From positions 62,001 to 126,000 of the forward strand of contig JAIYBC010000063.1 of assembly GCA_027488845.1 (NCBI GenBank): 64,000 bases of DNA, written 5' to 3'. Positions within the stretch are counted from its first letter, which is position 1. Each line of letters opens with the position of its first letter. The notes beneath the pieces are model-generated. The model searched no databases and was not told the DNA's origin. It was given only the letters and a program-made list of their open reading frames with translations. This document shows, piece by piece, positions 9,050 to 16,773 of this stretch. This DNA is from Verrucomicrobiales bacterium. GTDB taxonomy: Bacteria; Verrucomicrobiota; Verrucomicrobiia; Limisphaerales; UBA9464. Made by a program: the position numbers and the translations under genes.

Positions 9050-10762
9050 GTGCGCGTGGACCTCGGCGGCGGCGTGGCGGTGGAACGCGGCGTCCGCCTG
9101 CGCCTGCCCGACGGCACCGAGCTGGTCTCCGACCACTACCGACCCGCCGCCGCCGGACCGCTGCCGACCCTGCTCGTGCGCCAGCCCTACGGACGCGCCG
9201 TCGCGACGACCGTGGTGTACGCCCAGCCCAACTGGTTCGCGGCGCGGGGCTACAACGTCGTGATCCAGGACGTCCGGGGCCGCGGCGACAGCACCGGCAC
9301 TTTCGTCCCGTTCGTGCATGAGGGCGCCGACGGCGCGGCCACGATCGACTGGCTGGCGGGACGTCCCGAGTGCGACGGACGCGTGGGGATGTACGGGTTC
9401 AGCTACCAGGGGATGACCCAGCTGCTGGCCGCAGCGGAACAGCCCGAGGCGTTGCGGTGCATCACGCCGGCGCAGACCGCGGGAGACCTCCACAACGGCT
9501 GGTTCTACCACCATGGTGCCTTCCGGCTCGCGTCGGGGATGGGATGGGCCGCACAGATGCTGAAGGCGGACGCCCGACGCCTGCGGTTGCGCAAGGCCAG
9601 CGACGCCCTCGAGTCCGCGTGGACGAACCTCGGTGCCTTGTACACGTCCATGCCCTACGGCGGCGCGCCGGTCCTCACGGCCCGCGGACTTCCACGATAC
9701 GCCCGCGACTGGATGGAGCACCGGGAACCCGGTCCGTTCTGGAGGCGGCAGGACATCTCCGGACGCGAGTCCAGCATCCGGGTGCCGGCGCTGCACGTCT
9801 GGGGCTGGTTCGACACCTACCTGCATGGCAGCGAACTGCTCTACCGCGCGCTTTGCGAAGGGGCGGATCCGGCGGTGCGCGGAAGCCAATACCTGATCGC
9901 GGGTCCGTGGACGCACATCCCGTGGGGACGCCATGCCGGCGAGGCGGACCACGGACCGGCCGCGGAGCTGGACACGGACGCGATCCTGCTGCGTTGGTTC
10001 AACCACTGGCTGAAGGGCTCGGGCGAGTTCGCGCCCGAGCCGCGGGTGCGGTCCTTCGTGCTCGGGGCCAACCGCTGGGAGACCGCCGACCGCTGGCCGC
10101 ACGACGGCGACGGCGGCACCGAGACGACGCTGTTCCTCGGATCCGGCGGACGCGCGAACTCCACCCGCGGAGACGGGGTGCTGGCCGACATGCCGTCGTC
10201 GGACGGCGCAACCTGCGACCAGTTCGTGTACGAGCCCGAGGTGCCGGTCGGCGGGCCGGGTCCGGGCGGTGCGTCGGGCTGCTTCAACCAGTCCCGGGCC
10301 GACGCGATGAACAACGTGCTCGTCTACACCGGACCGGTGCTCGGACGGCCGGTCCACGTGCGGGGATGTCCACGCGTCCGGCTCTTCGCCACCAGTCTCC
10401 GGGCGCACGCGGACCTCTTCGCGAAGCTGGTCCGGGTGAGGCCGGACGGACGTTCCGAGAACGTGAGCCACGGCATCGCGCGCAGCGGCCGGCTGTTCGG
10501 CGGGAAGGCGGGCGGATTCCGGGCGGACACGGTGATGGAATGGGCCTTCCCGCTGGAACCGACGGACTGCGTGTTCGGGTCGGGCGACCGTATCCGGCTC
10601 GTCGTCGCCGGCAGCGCGTTCCCGCTCTACGACCGCAATCCCGGCTCCGACGTCCCTCCGCATCGGGCGACCTCGTGGGACTGGCTCCAGAACCAGCAGC
10701 AGGTCGTCCACGACGCCGGCCATCCGTCGGCGCTCGTGCTTCCCACCGTGAGGCCATCATGA
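9050..10762 (+). CDS. CocE/NonD-family alpha/beta-hydrolase (X-Pro dipeptidyl-peptidase-like)
   Basis: The protein is about 570 residues long. The alpha/beta-hydrolase part has the nucleophile in GMYGFSYQGMTQ (about residue 118), acid Asp in HVWGWFDTYLHG (about 254) and His in AGPWTHIPWG (about 287). A C-terminal jelly-roll (PepX_C) domain follows, with FVYEPEVPVGG and GSAFPLYDRNPG. YRPAAAGPLPTLLVRQPYGR and NVVIQDVRGRGDSTG are hallmark N-terminal stretches. The family includes cocaine esterase, glutaryl-7-ACA acylase and X-Pro peptidases, so the bond cleaved is an ester or amide of unknown type. The start is uncertain: the GTG at 9050 begins the homology, but the open frame reaches 8966 inside the previous gene. 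There is no signal peptide from either start. It overlaps the ABC ATPase gene by ATGA. Confidence 0.8.
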   Translation: MRVDLGGGVAVERGVRLRLPDGTELVSDHYRPAAAGPLPTLLVRQPYGRAVATTVVYAQPNWFAARGYNVVIQDVRGRGDSTGTFVPFVHEGADGAATIDWLAGRPECDGRVGMYGFSYQGMTQLLAAAEQPEALRCITPAQTAGDLHNGWFYHHGAFRLASGMGWAAQMLKADARRLRLRKASDALESAWTNLGALYTSMPYGGAPVLTARGLPRYARDWMEHREPGPFWRRQDISGRESSIRVPALHVWGWFDTYLHGSELLYRALCEGADPAVRGSQYLIAGPWTHIPWGRHAGEADHGPAAELDTDAILLRWFNHWLKGSGEFAPEPRVRSFVLGANRWETADRWPHDGDGGTETTLFLGSGGRANSTRGDGVLADMPSSDGATCDQFVYEPEVPVGGPGPGGASGCFNQSRADAMNNVLVYTGPVLGRPVHVRGCPRVRLFATSLRAHADLFAKLVRVRPDGRSENVSHGIARSGRLFGGKAGGFRADTVMEWAFPLEPTDCVFGSGDRIRLVVAGSAFPLYDRNPGSDVPPHRATSWDWLQNQQQVVHDAGHPSALVLPTVRPS

Positions 10763-11544
10763 AGGACACCGACACCGGACAACCGCCGTTCATCACGCTC
10801 GGGAACGTGGCCAAGCGCTGGTCCAACGGCGTGACGGTGCTCGACGGCATCCGGCTCGAGGCGGCGCGGGGCGACTTCATCTCCCTGATCGGACCGAGCG
10901 GATGCGGCAAGTCGACGCTGCTGCGGCTGCTGTCCGGCCTGACGCCGATCAGCGGGGGCACGGTGACCATCGACGGCATGGCGCCGGTCGCGGCGCGGGA
11001 GATCATGTCGTTCATCTTCCAGGACGCGACGCTCCTGCCGTGGCGGACGGTTCAGGGCAACGTGGAGCTGGGCCTGGAACTGGCCGGCAACACCACCGCC
11101 GCGGCGCGGCGCGAGGCCTGCGACGGGCTGCTCCGGCTGGTGGGGCTTTCGGACGTGGCCGGGCACTATCCGCGGCAGCTCAGCGGCGGCATGAAGATGC
11201 GGGTCTCGATCGCGCGGGCGCTGGCGACGCGTCCGAAGCTGCTGCTGATGGACGAGCCCTTCGGCGCGCTCGACGAGATGACCCGGGACTTCCTCAACGA
11301 GGAGGTGCTGCGGCTGCGCGAGGTGGACCGGTTCACGACCTTCTTCGTCACCCACAGCGTCGCGGAGGCGGTGTTCCTCTCGACGCGGATCCTGGTGATG
11401 AGCGCCAAGCCCGGGCGGGTCGCCCGGGAGATCGCCGTGCCGTTCCCGTTTCCCCGCACCTCGGCGCTGCGGAGCGCCCCGGAGTTCCTGGAGCGGGTGG
11501 GCGAGGTCAGCGCCGCGCTGCGCACCGTGAAGGGAGCCCATTGA
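10759..11544 (+). CDS. ABC transporter ATP-binding protein (nitrate/sulfonate/pyrimidine-type)
   Basis: This 261-residue ATPase has a complete set of motifs: Walker A GPSGCGKST near residue 45, Q-loop FQDATLLPW, signature LSGGM near 138, Walker B LLLMDEPFGALDE near 161 and H-loop FVTHSVAEAVFL. Its class is the TauB/SsuB/ThiZ group that works with NMT1/THI5-type binding proteins. The ATG shares four bases with the stop of the hydrolase gene (ATGA), so the ORF track's 724-aa version is wrong. The permease follows 19 bases later and the binding protein after it, giving a complete importer in the order ATPase-permease-binding protein. It may also serve the two extra binding proteins on the other side of the cluster, for which no separate permease is visible here. 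Confidence 0.92.
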   Translation: MKDTDTGQPPFITLGNVAKRWSNGVTVLDGIRLEAARGDFISLIGPSGCGKSTLLRLLSGLTPISGGTVTIDGMAPVAAREIMSFIFQDATLLPWRTVQGNVELGLELAGNTTAAARREACDGLLRLVGLSDVAGHYPRQLSGGMKMRVSIARALATRPKLLLMDEPFGALDEMTRDFLNEEVLRLREVDRFTTFFVTHSVAEAVFLSTRILVMSAKPGRVAREIAVPFPFPRTSALRSAPEFLERVGEVSAALRTVKGAH

Positions 11545-11563
11545 AACCCCGGAGACCGATCCC

Positions 11564-12355
11564 ATGAAGAAGCTCCTGAAGGAGGCCGCCTGGCCCGCCG
11601 CCGTGTTCCTCGCCGTGCTCGCGCTCTGGCAGGGCGCCTGCACCGTCTTCCGGATCCCGCCCTACGTGCTGCCGTCGCCGCCGCAGGTCTTCGCCACGGT
11701 GGTGGAACGCCATGCGAACCTCGTCGCCGCCTTCCGCATCACCGCCGTCGAGGCCGTCGGCGGCTACCTCATGAGCATCGTCGTCGGCGTCCTCGTCGCG
11801 CTCGTCTTCGCCCAGAGCCCGGTGGTGCGACGCTCCCTGTTCCCCTACACCATCCTGCTCCAGACCGTGCCCATCGTGGCCGTCGCGCCGCTCATCCTGA
11901 TGTGGTTCAAGTCGGGCGCCTCGAGCGTGATGCTGGTGGCGTTCATCATCTGCGTCTTCCCGATCATCGCCAACACGACCCAGGGGCTGATCAGCGTGCC
12001 GCGCAACCTCGTGGACCTCTTCGCCATGGCGAATGCCTCCCGCGCCAGCCAACTGCTGAAGCTCCGCCTGCCCCACGCCCTGCCGTCCCTGTTCGTCGGG
12101 CTGCGCATCTCCGCCGGCCTCTCGGTCATCGGCGCGATCACCGGCGAGCTGTTCGCCAGCTCCAACGCGGTCGGCGAAGGCGGCCTCGGCTACTCGATCA
12201 CCTACGCCAACAGCCAGCTCCAGACCGACTACCTCTTCGCGCTGGTCATCACCACCAGCGTGATGGGCTGCCTCTTCTTCTTCACCGTCACCGGGCTCGA
12301 ATGGCTTTGCCTCCGCCATTGGCACGAGTCGGCGATGAAGGTGGATGCGGACTGA
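11564..12355 (+). CDS. ABC transporter permease (TauC/SsuC/ThiX type)
   Basis: This 263-residue inner-membrane protein has about six hydrophobic segments, beginning with AVFLAVLALWQGAC. The cytoplasmic coupling loop is seen as MANASRASQLLKLRLPHALPSLFVGLRIS, which stands in for the EAA motif of the BPD_transp_1 family. VLPSPPQVFATVVE near the N-terminus is typical of permeases that pair with NMT1/THI5 binding proteins. It lies 19 bases after the ATPase gene and 4 bases before the binding-protein gene. It forms the membrane channel, presumably as a homodimer. The substrate is unknown and is probably the same heterocycle the cluster degrades. Confidence 0.92.
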   Translation: MKKLLKEAAWPAAVFLAVLALWQGACTVFRIPPYVLPSPPQVFATVVERHANLVAAFRITAVEAVGGYLMSIVVGVLVALVFAQSPVVRRSLFPYTILLQTVPIVAVAPLILMWFKSGASSVMLVAFIICVFPIIANTTQGLISVPRNLVDLFAMANASRASQLLKLRLPHALPSLFVGLRISAGLSVIGAITGELFASSNAVGEGGLGYSITYANSQLQTDYLFALVITTSVMGCLFFFTVTGLEWLCLRHWHESAMKVDAD

Positions 12356-12359
12356 ACCC

Positions 12360-13373
12360 ATGAAACTCCCACGCCTCCACCTCCGCACGGCCGCGCTGCT
12401 GCCGTCGCTGCTGCTCGCCCTGGCCGCCTCCCTCCGTGGCCTCGGCGCGCAGCCGGCTTCCAAGGCCGGACCGGCTTCCGCACCGGTGCCGGTCACCTTC
12501 CAGCTCGACTGGAAACCCAACGCCCAGTTCGCGGGCATCCTCCTCGCGAAGGAACGCGGCTGGTACCGGGAGGCCGGAATCGACCTCTCCGTCCGGCCCA
12601 TCCCGCCCGACGAATCGGTCGTCCGCAGCGTCGTCACCAACCGCCTCTGGCTCGGCTGCGCCGAGAGCGGCGTCCTGCTTCCCGCCCGCGCCCGCGGGGA
12701 ACCGATCCGGGTGGTCGGCACCATGCTCCAGGGTTCCCCGATGTGTCTCATCAGCCTCCGGTCCGCCCGGCTCCGCCGGCCCTCGGACCTGCGCGGACGC
12801 CGCATCGGGGTCCATGCGGACGGCAACGACGCGATCGACTTCGTGCTGCGCCCGGCCGGACTGGACCGGACCTCGGTGCGGGTCGAGGTGATGCCCTACG
12901 ACACCACGCCGCTGCTGGAGGGCCGCTTCGACGCCGTGCAGGGATACTCGGTGGACGAGGCGATCGAGCTCCGGCTGGCCGGACACGACATCGACCTGAT
13001 GTTCTTCCACGACCACGGGTACGCCGCCTACGCGCAGGTCTATTTCACCTCGGAGGCGATGCTGGCGGAGCGGCCCGACCTGGTGCGGCGGTTCCTCGAG
13101 GTGTCCGCCCGTGGATGGAAGGCCGCCGCCCGCGAGCGGGACGCCGCGGTGTCGGCCATCCTCGCCGGCGGGATCCGCGACACGGACCGGGTCCACCAGC
13201 GCAAGGCGCTCGACGCACTGGTCCCGCTGCTGACCCGTGAGGGTGGCCGCAACAGCCACGGTCGGATGCGCAAGGCGACCTGGGATAAGGCCGTGGACGA
13301 CTTCAACTCGCTTCCGACGGCGGCGAGGAGGATCACGGTGGACGAACTGGTGCGCTTCGAGTTCCAGCGCTGA
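12360..13373 (+). CDS. NMT1/THI5-like periplasmic substrate-binding protein
   Basis: This 337-residue protein has a signal peptide (LHLRTAALLPSLLLALAASLRGLGAQ) without a lipobox. Its mature domain opens with FQLDWKPNAQFAGILLAKERGWYREAGIDLSVRP. The tryptophan-proline-asparagine pattern is closer to ThiY/Thi5-like hydroxymethylpyrimidine or formylaminopyrimidine binders than are the two EHGG-type proteins at the left end of the cluster. The start is taken at 12360 (MKLPR), 4 bases after the permease stop; the track's start at 12345 overlaps the permease. It is the last gene of the rightward operon. The family call is strong, and pyrimidine-like binding is a guess from family trends. Confidence 0.88.
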   Translation: MKLPRLHLRTAALLPSLLLALAASLRGLGAQPASKAGPASAPVPVTFQLDWKPNAQFAGILLAKERGWYREAGIDLSVRPIPPDESVVRSVVTNRLWLGCAESGVLLPARARGEPIRVVGTMLQGSPMCLISLRSARLRRPSDLRGRRIGVHADGNDAIDFVLRPAGLDRTSVRVEVMPYDTTPLLEGRFDAVQGYSVDEAIELRLAGHDIDLMFFHDHGYAAYAQVYFTSEAMLAERPDLVRRFLEVSARGWKAAARERDAAVSAILAGGIRDTDRVHQRKALDALVPLLTREGGRNSHGRMRKATWDKAVDDFNSLPTAARRITVDELVRFEFQR

Positions 13374-13592
13374 GCGGAGCCAACAGAAGGATTGGCACAC
13401 AAAGCCGCAAAGCCGCTGTGAACGGGAAGGAAGTCGAGTTTCTCCCGTCGTGGAACCGTATGCCGGTTGGTGTTCGCTGATTCGAACCCGGATCCGGTGC
13501 ACCGTTGGGAACTTCGCATGTTCGCGTGAAGTCGGCCCTCGCATCCCTCCAGTCGTGGGCCGGGCCGTTCCGTGGGCCGCCCGGGCACCGGG
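13374..13592. repeat. Convergent intergenic gap with phrase repeat
   Basis: This gap between the binding-protein and glycosyltransferase stops carries CACACAAAGCCGCAAAGCCGCTGTGA near 13396-13421. It is a variant of the CAAAGACGCCAAAG vocabulary seen in other gaps of the window. No strong terminator hairpin with a T-run was found. Confidence 0.35.
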
Positions 13593-14813
13593 TCAGGGAC
13601 GGCGGGCGCAGGATTCGGTGAAGTCCACCGCCCGGGCGGCGACGGAGCGCCAGTCCAGTTCACGGGCCACCCGCGCGGAGGCGGCGAGTCCCCAGGCACG
13701 CCGGGTCTCCCGGGGGAGTTCCAGCGTCTCCAGGAGCACGCGGGCGAAGCCGGCGCCGTCCCATCCGGAGAACCGCAGGGCGGGCTCGCCGGCGAAGTAG
13801 CGTCCGAGGTTCTCGAGCGGCGTGCTGACACAGGGGATGCCGCATCCGAGGTATTCCACCGCCTTCGCGACGAACGCGCAGTGGACCCCCTGCGAGGCCT
13901 CGTAGGGCACGATCCCGACGGTCGCCGACCGGAGTTCCCGGGCCACCTCGCCGTACGGGATGAACCCCGTGGTCTCCAACCGCACGCCGGGGGCCGCCGA
14001 CCGGACGTCCGCGACAAAGCGCGCCAGCGCCGGCGTCTCCCGTCCCACGAACCGGAAACGCACCCCGGGTCGGACAGCGTGCACACCCAACACCGCCTGG
14101 CGGGCGATCGGTCCCAGGTGATGCTGGTCGAAGGAGCCATGCATCACGGCCGAAGGCTCGCGCCCAAGGTCCGGGGAATCCTCCGCGGCCGGCGTGAACA
14201 GCCGGGAATCGTAGCCGTACTGGATCGCACACACCTTCGACGCGGGATAGCCGGTGGCGATGAAGCGTTCGGCCAACGGCGTGGAGACGGTCATCACGCC
14301 CTCCGCCCGGAGCCTTCGGGGCATCGACATCTCGAAGCGGTTCAGCGCGGAGACGAACCCGGTCCGCGTGAACGGCGCGGGCCACGTCTCCATGAACCCG
14401 GTGAGGTAGTCCAGGAAGTTGAGCACGATCGGGACGCCCCAGCGCCGGCGCAGGTTGCCGGCGGCGACGCCGGAGATCGTGTGCTGTGCGAGGACCACGT
14501 CGAAGCGGCCCGAGCCGGGTGAATCCTGTTCGAGTCCGCGGCGGACCCGTTCGGCGTGTCGGGTCAGCGCGGTCGGGTACAGGAGGTACTTGAGGTTGCG
14601 CAGGCGGGTGTAGCGTCCCATTTCCCAGGCGGTGAACGGGTGGACCCGGACACCGAAACGGCGGGCGACGGCGGTGGCGTCGGGGAAGTCGGGACAGAGG
14701 AGGTGGACCTCGTGTCCGCGTCGGACGAACTCCTCCACGAGGTAGGGCGCCTCGGCGGAACCGCCGCCGCTGGGCGGGTGGAAGGGCTCATGGGTCAGGA
14801 ACGCGACGCGCAT
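13593..14813 (-). CDS. Glycosyltransferase family 4-like protein
   Basis: This 406-residue protein has a GT-B fold. The N-terminal domain starts MRVAFLTHEPFHPPSGGGSAEAPYLVEEFVRRGHEVHLLCPDFP, with the glycine-rich acceptor-side loop of GT4 enzymes. The C-terminal domain has FIPYGEVARELRSATVGIVPYEASQGVHCAFVAKAVEYLGCGIPCVSTPLENL, the region that carries the nucleotide-sugar-binding glutamate motif, here somewhat degenerate. It probably transfers a sugar from a nucleotide donor during polysaccharide or glycolipid synthesis at the inner face of the inner membrane. There is no signal peptide. It follows the M20 deacylase gene by 43 bases in the same direction. No further polysaccharide genes are adjacent, so the acceptor cannot be suggested. 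Confidence 0.75.
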   Translation of the reverse strand: MRVAFLTHEPFHPPSGGGSAEAPYLVEEFVRRGHEVHLLCPDFPDATAVARRFGVRVHPFTAWEMGRYTRLRNLKYLLYPTALTRHAERVRRGLEQDSPGSGRFDVVLAQHTISGVAAGNLRRRWGVPIVLNFLDYLTGFMETWPAPFTRTGFVSALNRFEMSMPRRLRAEGVMTVSTPLAERFIATGYPASKVCAIQYGYDSRLFTPAAEDSPDLGREPSAVMHGSFDQHHLGPIARQAVLGVHAVRPGVRFRFVGRETPALARFVADVRSAAPGVRLETTGFIPYGEVARELRSATVGIVPYEASQGVHCAFVAKAVEYLGCGIPCVSTPLENLGRYFAGEPALRFSGWDGAGFARVLLETLELPRETRRAWGLAASARVARELDWRSVAARAVDFTESCARRP

Positions 14814-14856
14814 GGCGGATGGGGATCCTGGGCTTTCCTGAAGTGCCGGTCCCGGC

Positions 14857-16017
14857 TCAGGCCTGTTCCCGCAGGAAGCGGGTGAGGATGGCCGACGCCT
14901 TCTCGAGGGACTTCACCTCCACCCATTCGTCCTCGGTGTGGGCCTGGGCGATGTCCCCGGGGCCGAACACCACCGCGGGCGTACCGGCGGCGGAAAGCGG
15001 GGCGGCGTCGGTGAAGTAGTGGACGCCGATGGTCTTCCTGCGGCCCGCGGCCCGGGTCAACGCGGCGACCAGCGGCAGTTCCGGGTCGGTGTCGAGCGGT
15101 TCGCACGGGGCGGTCCGGAGGTTGTCGAAGCCCGCCTTCAGGCGGTGCCGACGCAGCAGGGCCGTGATCTCCCGACGGACGCCGGCCTCGGTCTCGCCCG
15201 GCAGGGTGCGCCGGTCGATGGCGATGACGCAGTCCGCCGGCACGATGTTGGGCTGCCGTCCGCCGGCGATGCGCCCGACGTTGACCGTGGGGCGGCCGAG
15301 CCTGGGATGCGGCTTCCGCGAGGCGAGTTCCTTGGCGTAGTCCTCCTCGAGGGCGAGGACGATGCGGGCCATGTCGGCCACGGCGTTGCGCCCGAGGTGG
15401 GGTGTCGCACCGTGGGCCGCGCGGCCCACGGAACGGAGCTGCAGCCAGACGTCCCCCTTGTGGGCCGTGACCACCTCGAGCCCGGTCGGCTCGCCGACGA
15501 TCGCGAGGTCCGCCCGGCCACCGGTCCGCGCGAAATGCCGGGAACCGAGCTGCATGTTCTCCTCGTCGGCGAGGCCGATGAAGACGATCTCGGTGTCCCG
15601 CGGCCGCAGGCCGGACGCGGCGAGGTCGAGGAGCGCCTGGAAATAGGCGGCCACGGAACCCTTGGTGTCGCAGGCCCCGCGTCCGTGGATCCGGCCGCCG
15701 ACGACACGGGGGCGGAGCTGCCCGGACAGGGCGGGTTCGCCGACGGTGTCGAGGTGTGGGGCGAGGAAGAGGCGTCGGCGGGGACGTCCGGCGGGGGCCA
15801 TCCGGACGACGAGGTTCTCACGGCCCGGCGCAACCGTCTGCCTCTCCACGTCCAGGCCGGCCTTGGTCGCGAGGTCGGCGAGGTGGGCGGCCACGCGGTG
15901 TTCCCCGGTCAGCTCCGGATCCTGGAGGAAGGCGGGATTGACGCTCGGCAAGGCGATCAGGTCGCAGAGCAGGCGGACGATGGGAGCCGGTGCGGGCACG
16001 GTGAGAGGACGATACAC
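14857..16017 (-). CDS. M20-family metallo-deacylase (ArgE/DapE-like)
   Basis: This 386-residue protein starts at a GTG. The M20 di-zinc site is readable: LAPHLDTV (His88, Asp90), GRGACDTKG (bridging Asp117), IGLADEENM (catalytic Glu pair) and a late His in AQAHTEDEWVEV. The dimerisation domain runs from about residue 180 (GRAAHGATPHLGRNAV) to 290. The best functional guess is acetylornithine deacetylase or succinyl-diaminopimelate desuccinylase. Other members cleave N-acyl amino acids or dipeptides, and the surrounding genes do not belong to arginine or lysine synthesis. The protein appears cytoplasmic. Confidence 0.8.
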   Translation of the reverse strand: MYRPLTVPAPAPIVRLLCDLIALPSVNPAFLQDPELTGEHRVAAHLADLATKAGLDVERQTVAPGRENLVVRMAPAGRPRRRLFLAPHLDTVGEPALSGQLRPRVVGGRIHGRGACDTKGSVAAYFQALLDLAASGLRPRDTEIVFIGLADEENMQLGSRHFARTGGRADLAIVGEPTGLEVVTAHKGDVWLQLRSVGRAAHGATPHLGRNAVADMARIVLALEEDYAKELASRKPHPRLGRPTVNVGRIAGGRQPNIVPADCVIAIDRRTLPGETEAGVRREITALLRRHRLKAGFDNLRTAPCEPLDTDPELPLVAALTRAAGRRKTIGVHYFTDAAPLSAAGTPAVVFGPGDIAQAHTEDEWVEVKSLEKASAILTRFLREQA

Positions 16018-16110
16018 CGGCCGTGGGACAATTCGAATCCGGAAACGGGAAATGCTCCCGGGACGGAACCGGAAAGCGGGGGAAGCCGACGCCCCACCCG
16101 CACCCCGGCA

Positions 16111-16383
16111 TCACGAACCGCCACCGGCCAACCGGCGCATCTTGCGGAAAAACCGGGCCACAAGCCCCGTGGAATACTCGGGGCGGCCGACAAGGTCCTG
16201 GCCACCGTCCGCGGCACCGCGGCCTGTGGAACGCCGGCAGTTGGGACAACGGGTGTAGTAGCGGGCAACCGGCTCGCCACAGGAGCGGCATGGACGGAAG
16301 AGTTCCCGACCGCATTGCTGGCAGTTGCGGCAATCCGTGGGATTGAGCGCTTCGCAATGGTCGCAAAGGATGGCGTTGGGCAT
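16111..16383 (-). CDS. Small double zinc-ribbon protein
   Basis: This 90-residue protein is rich in CxxC pairs: CDHC at 7-10, CRNCQQC at 18-24, CRSC at 32-35 and CPNC at 46-49. The N-terminal half therefore looks like two stacked zinc ribbons (zinc-ribbon/DZANK type). The C-terminal 35 residues are basic and end in FFRKMRRLAGGGS. The ATG at 16383 was chosen because cysteine motifs begin right after it and an AAGGGAG sequence precedes it; the ORF track starts 110 codons too early. Function is unknown. Such ribbons often mediate protein-protein or nucleic-acid contact. Confidence 0.7.
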   Translation of the reverse strand: MPNAILCDHCEALNPTDCRNCQQCGRELFRPCRSCGEPVARYYTRCPNCRRSTGRGAADGGQDLVGRPEYSTGLVARFFRKMRRLAGGGS

Positions 16384-16773
16384 GACGGTCTGAACTCCCT
16401 TGTCCCCATGTCCACCAAGCCGACTCTCCAAGGCACGGGTGAGCCTTGGAGCCTTTCGACTCGATGTGTTCACAGGGTTGTAAAAATGGTTCCCCGATGA
16501 ACGCCCTTCTGCCAGAAGTATTTTCCCCGGTTCGTTCCGATGGGATCCGGGGCCGGGGACCTTCCGTGAGCCTCGATCCAAGACGATTCGATCCAGGGGA
16601 AACGAAGGACGACCGCACTCAAGTTCGGCAAGACGCCATTGGGGCTCAGGATCGGGGTGCGAAACCGCAGTCACCACCCGGAGCACACTTCCACGGCGGG
16701 AATCCGACGGCATTCCCCCCTCTCCCCACCGGCTTTGCGGTCTTGCGCGCCGGTTCCTTCCGCATCGGTGCCG
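16384..16773. other. 390-base gap with no recognised gene
   Basis: This stretch separates the zinc-ribbon gene from the end of the ASPIC gene pair. Upstream of the zinc-ribbon start it must contain that gene's promoter. No tRNA, repeat, hairpin with T-run or credible ORF was seen. Confidence 0.4.
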
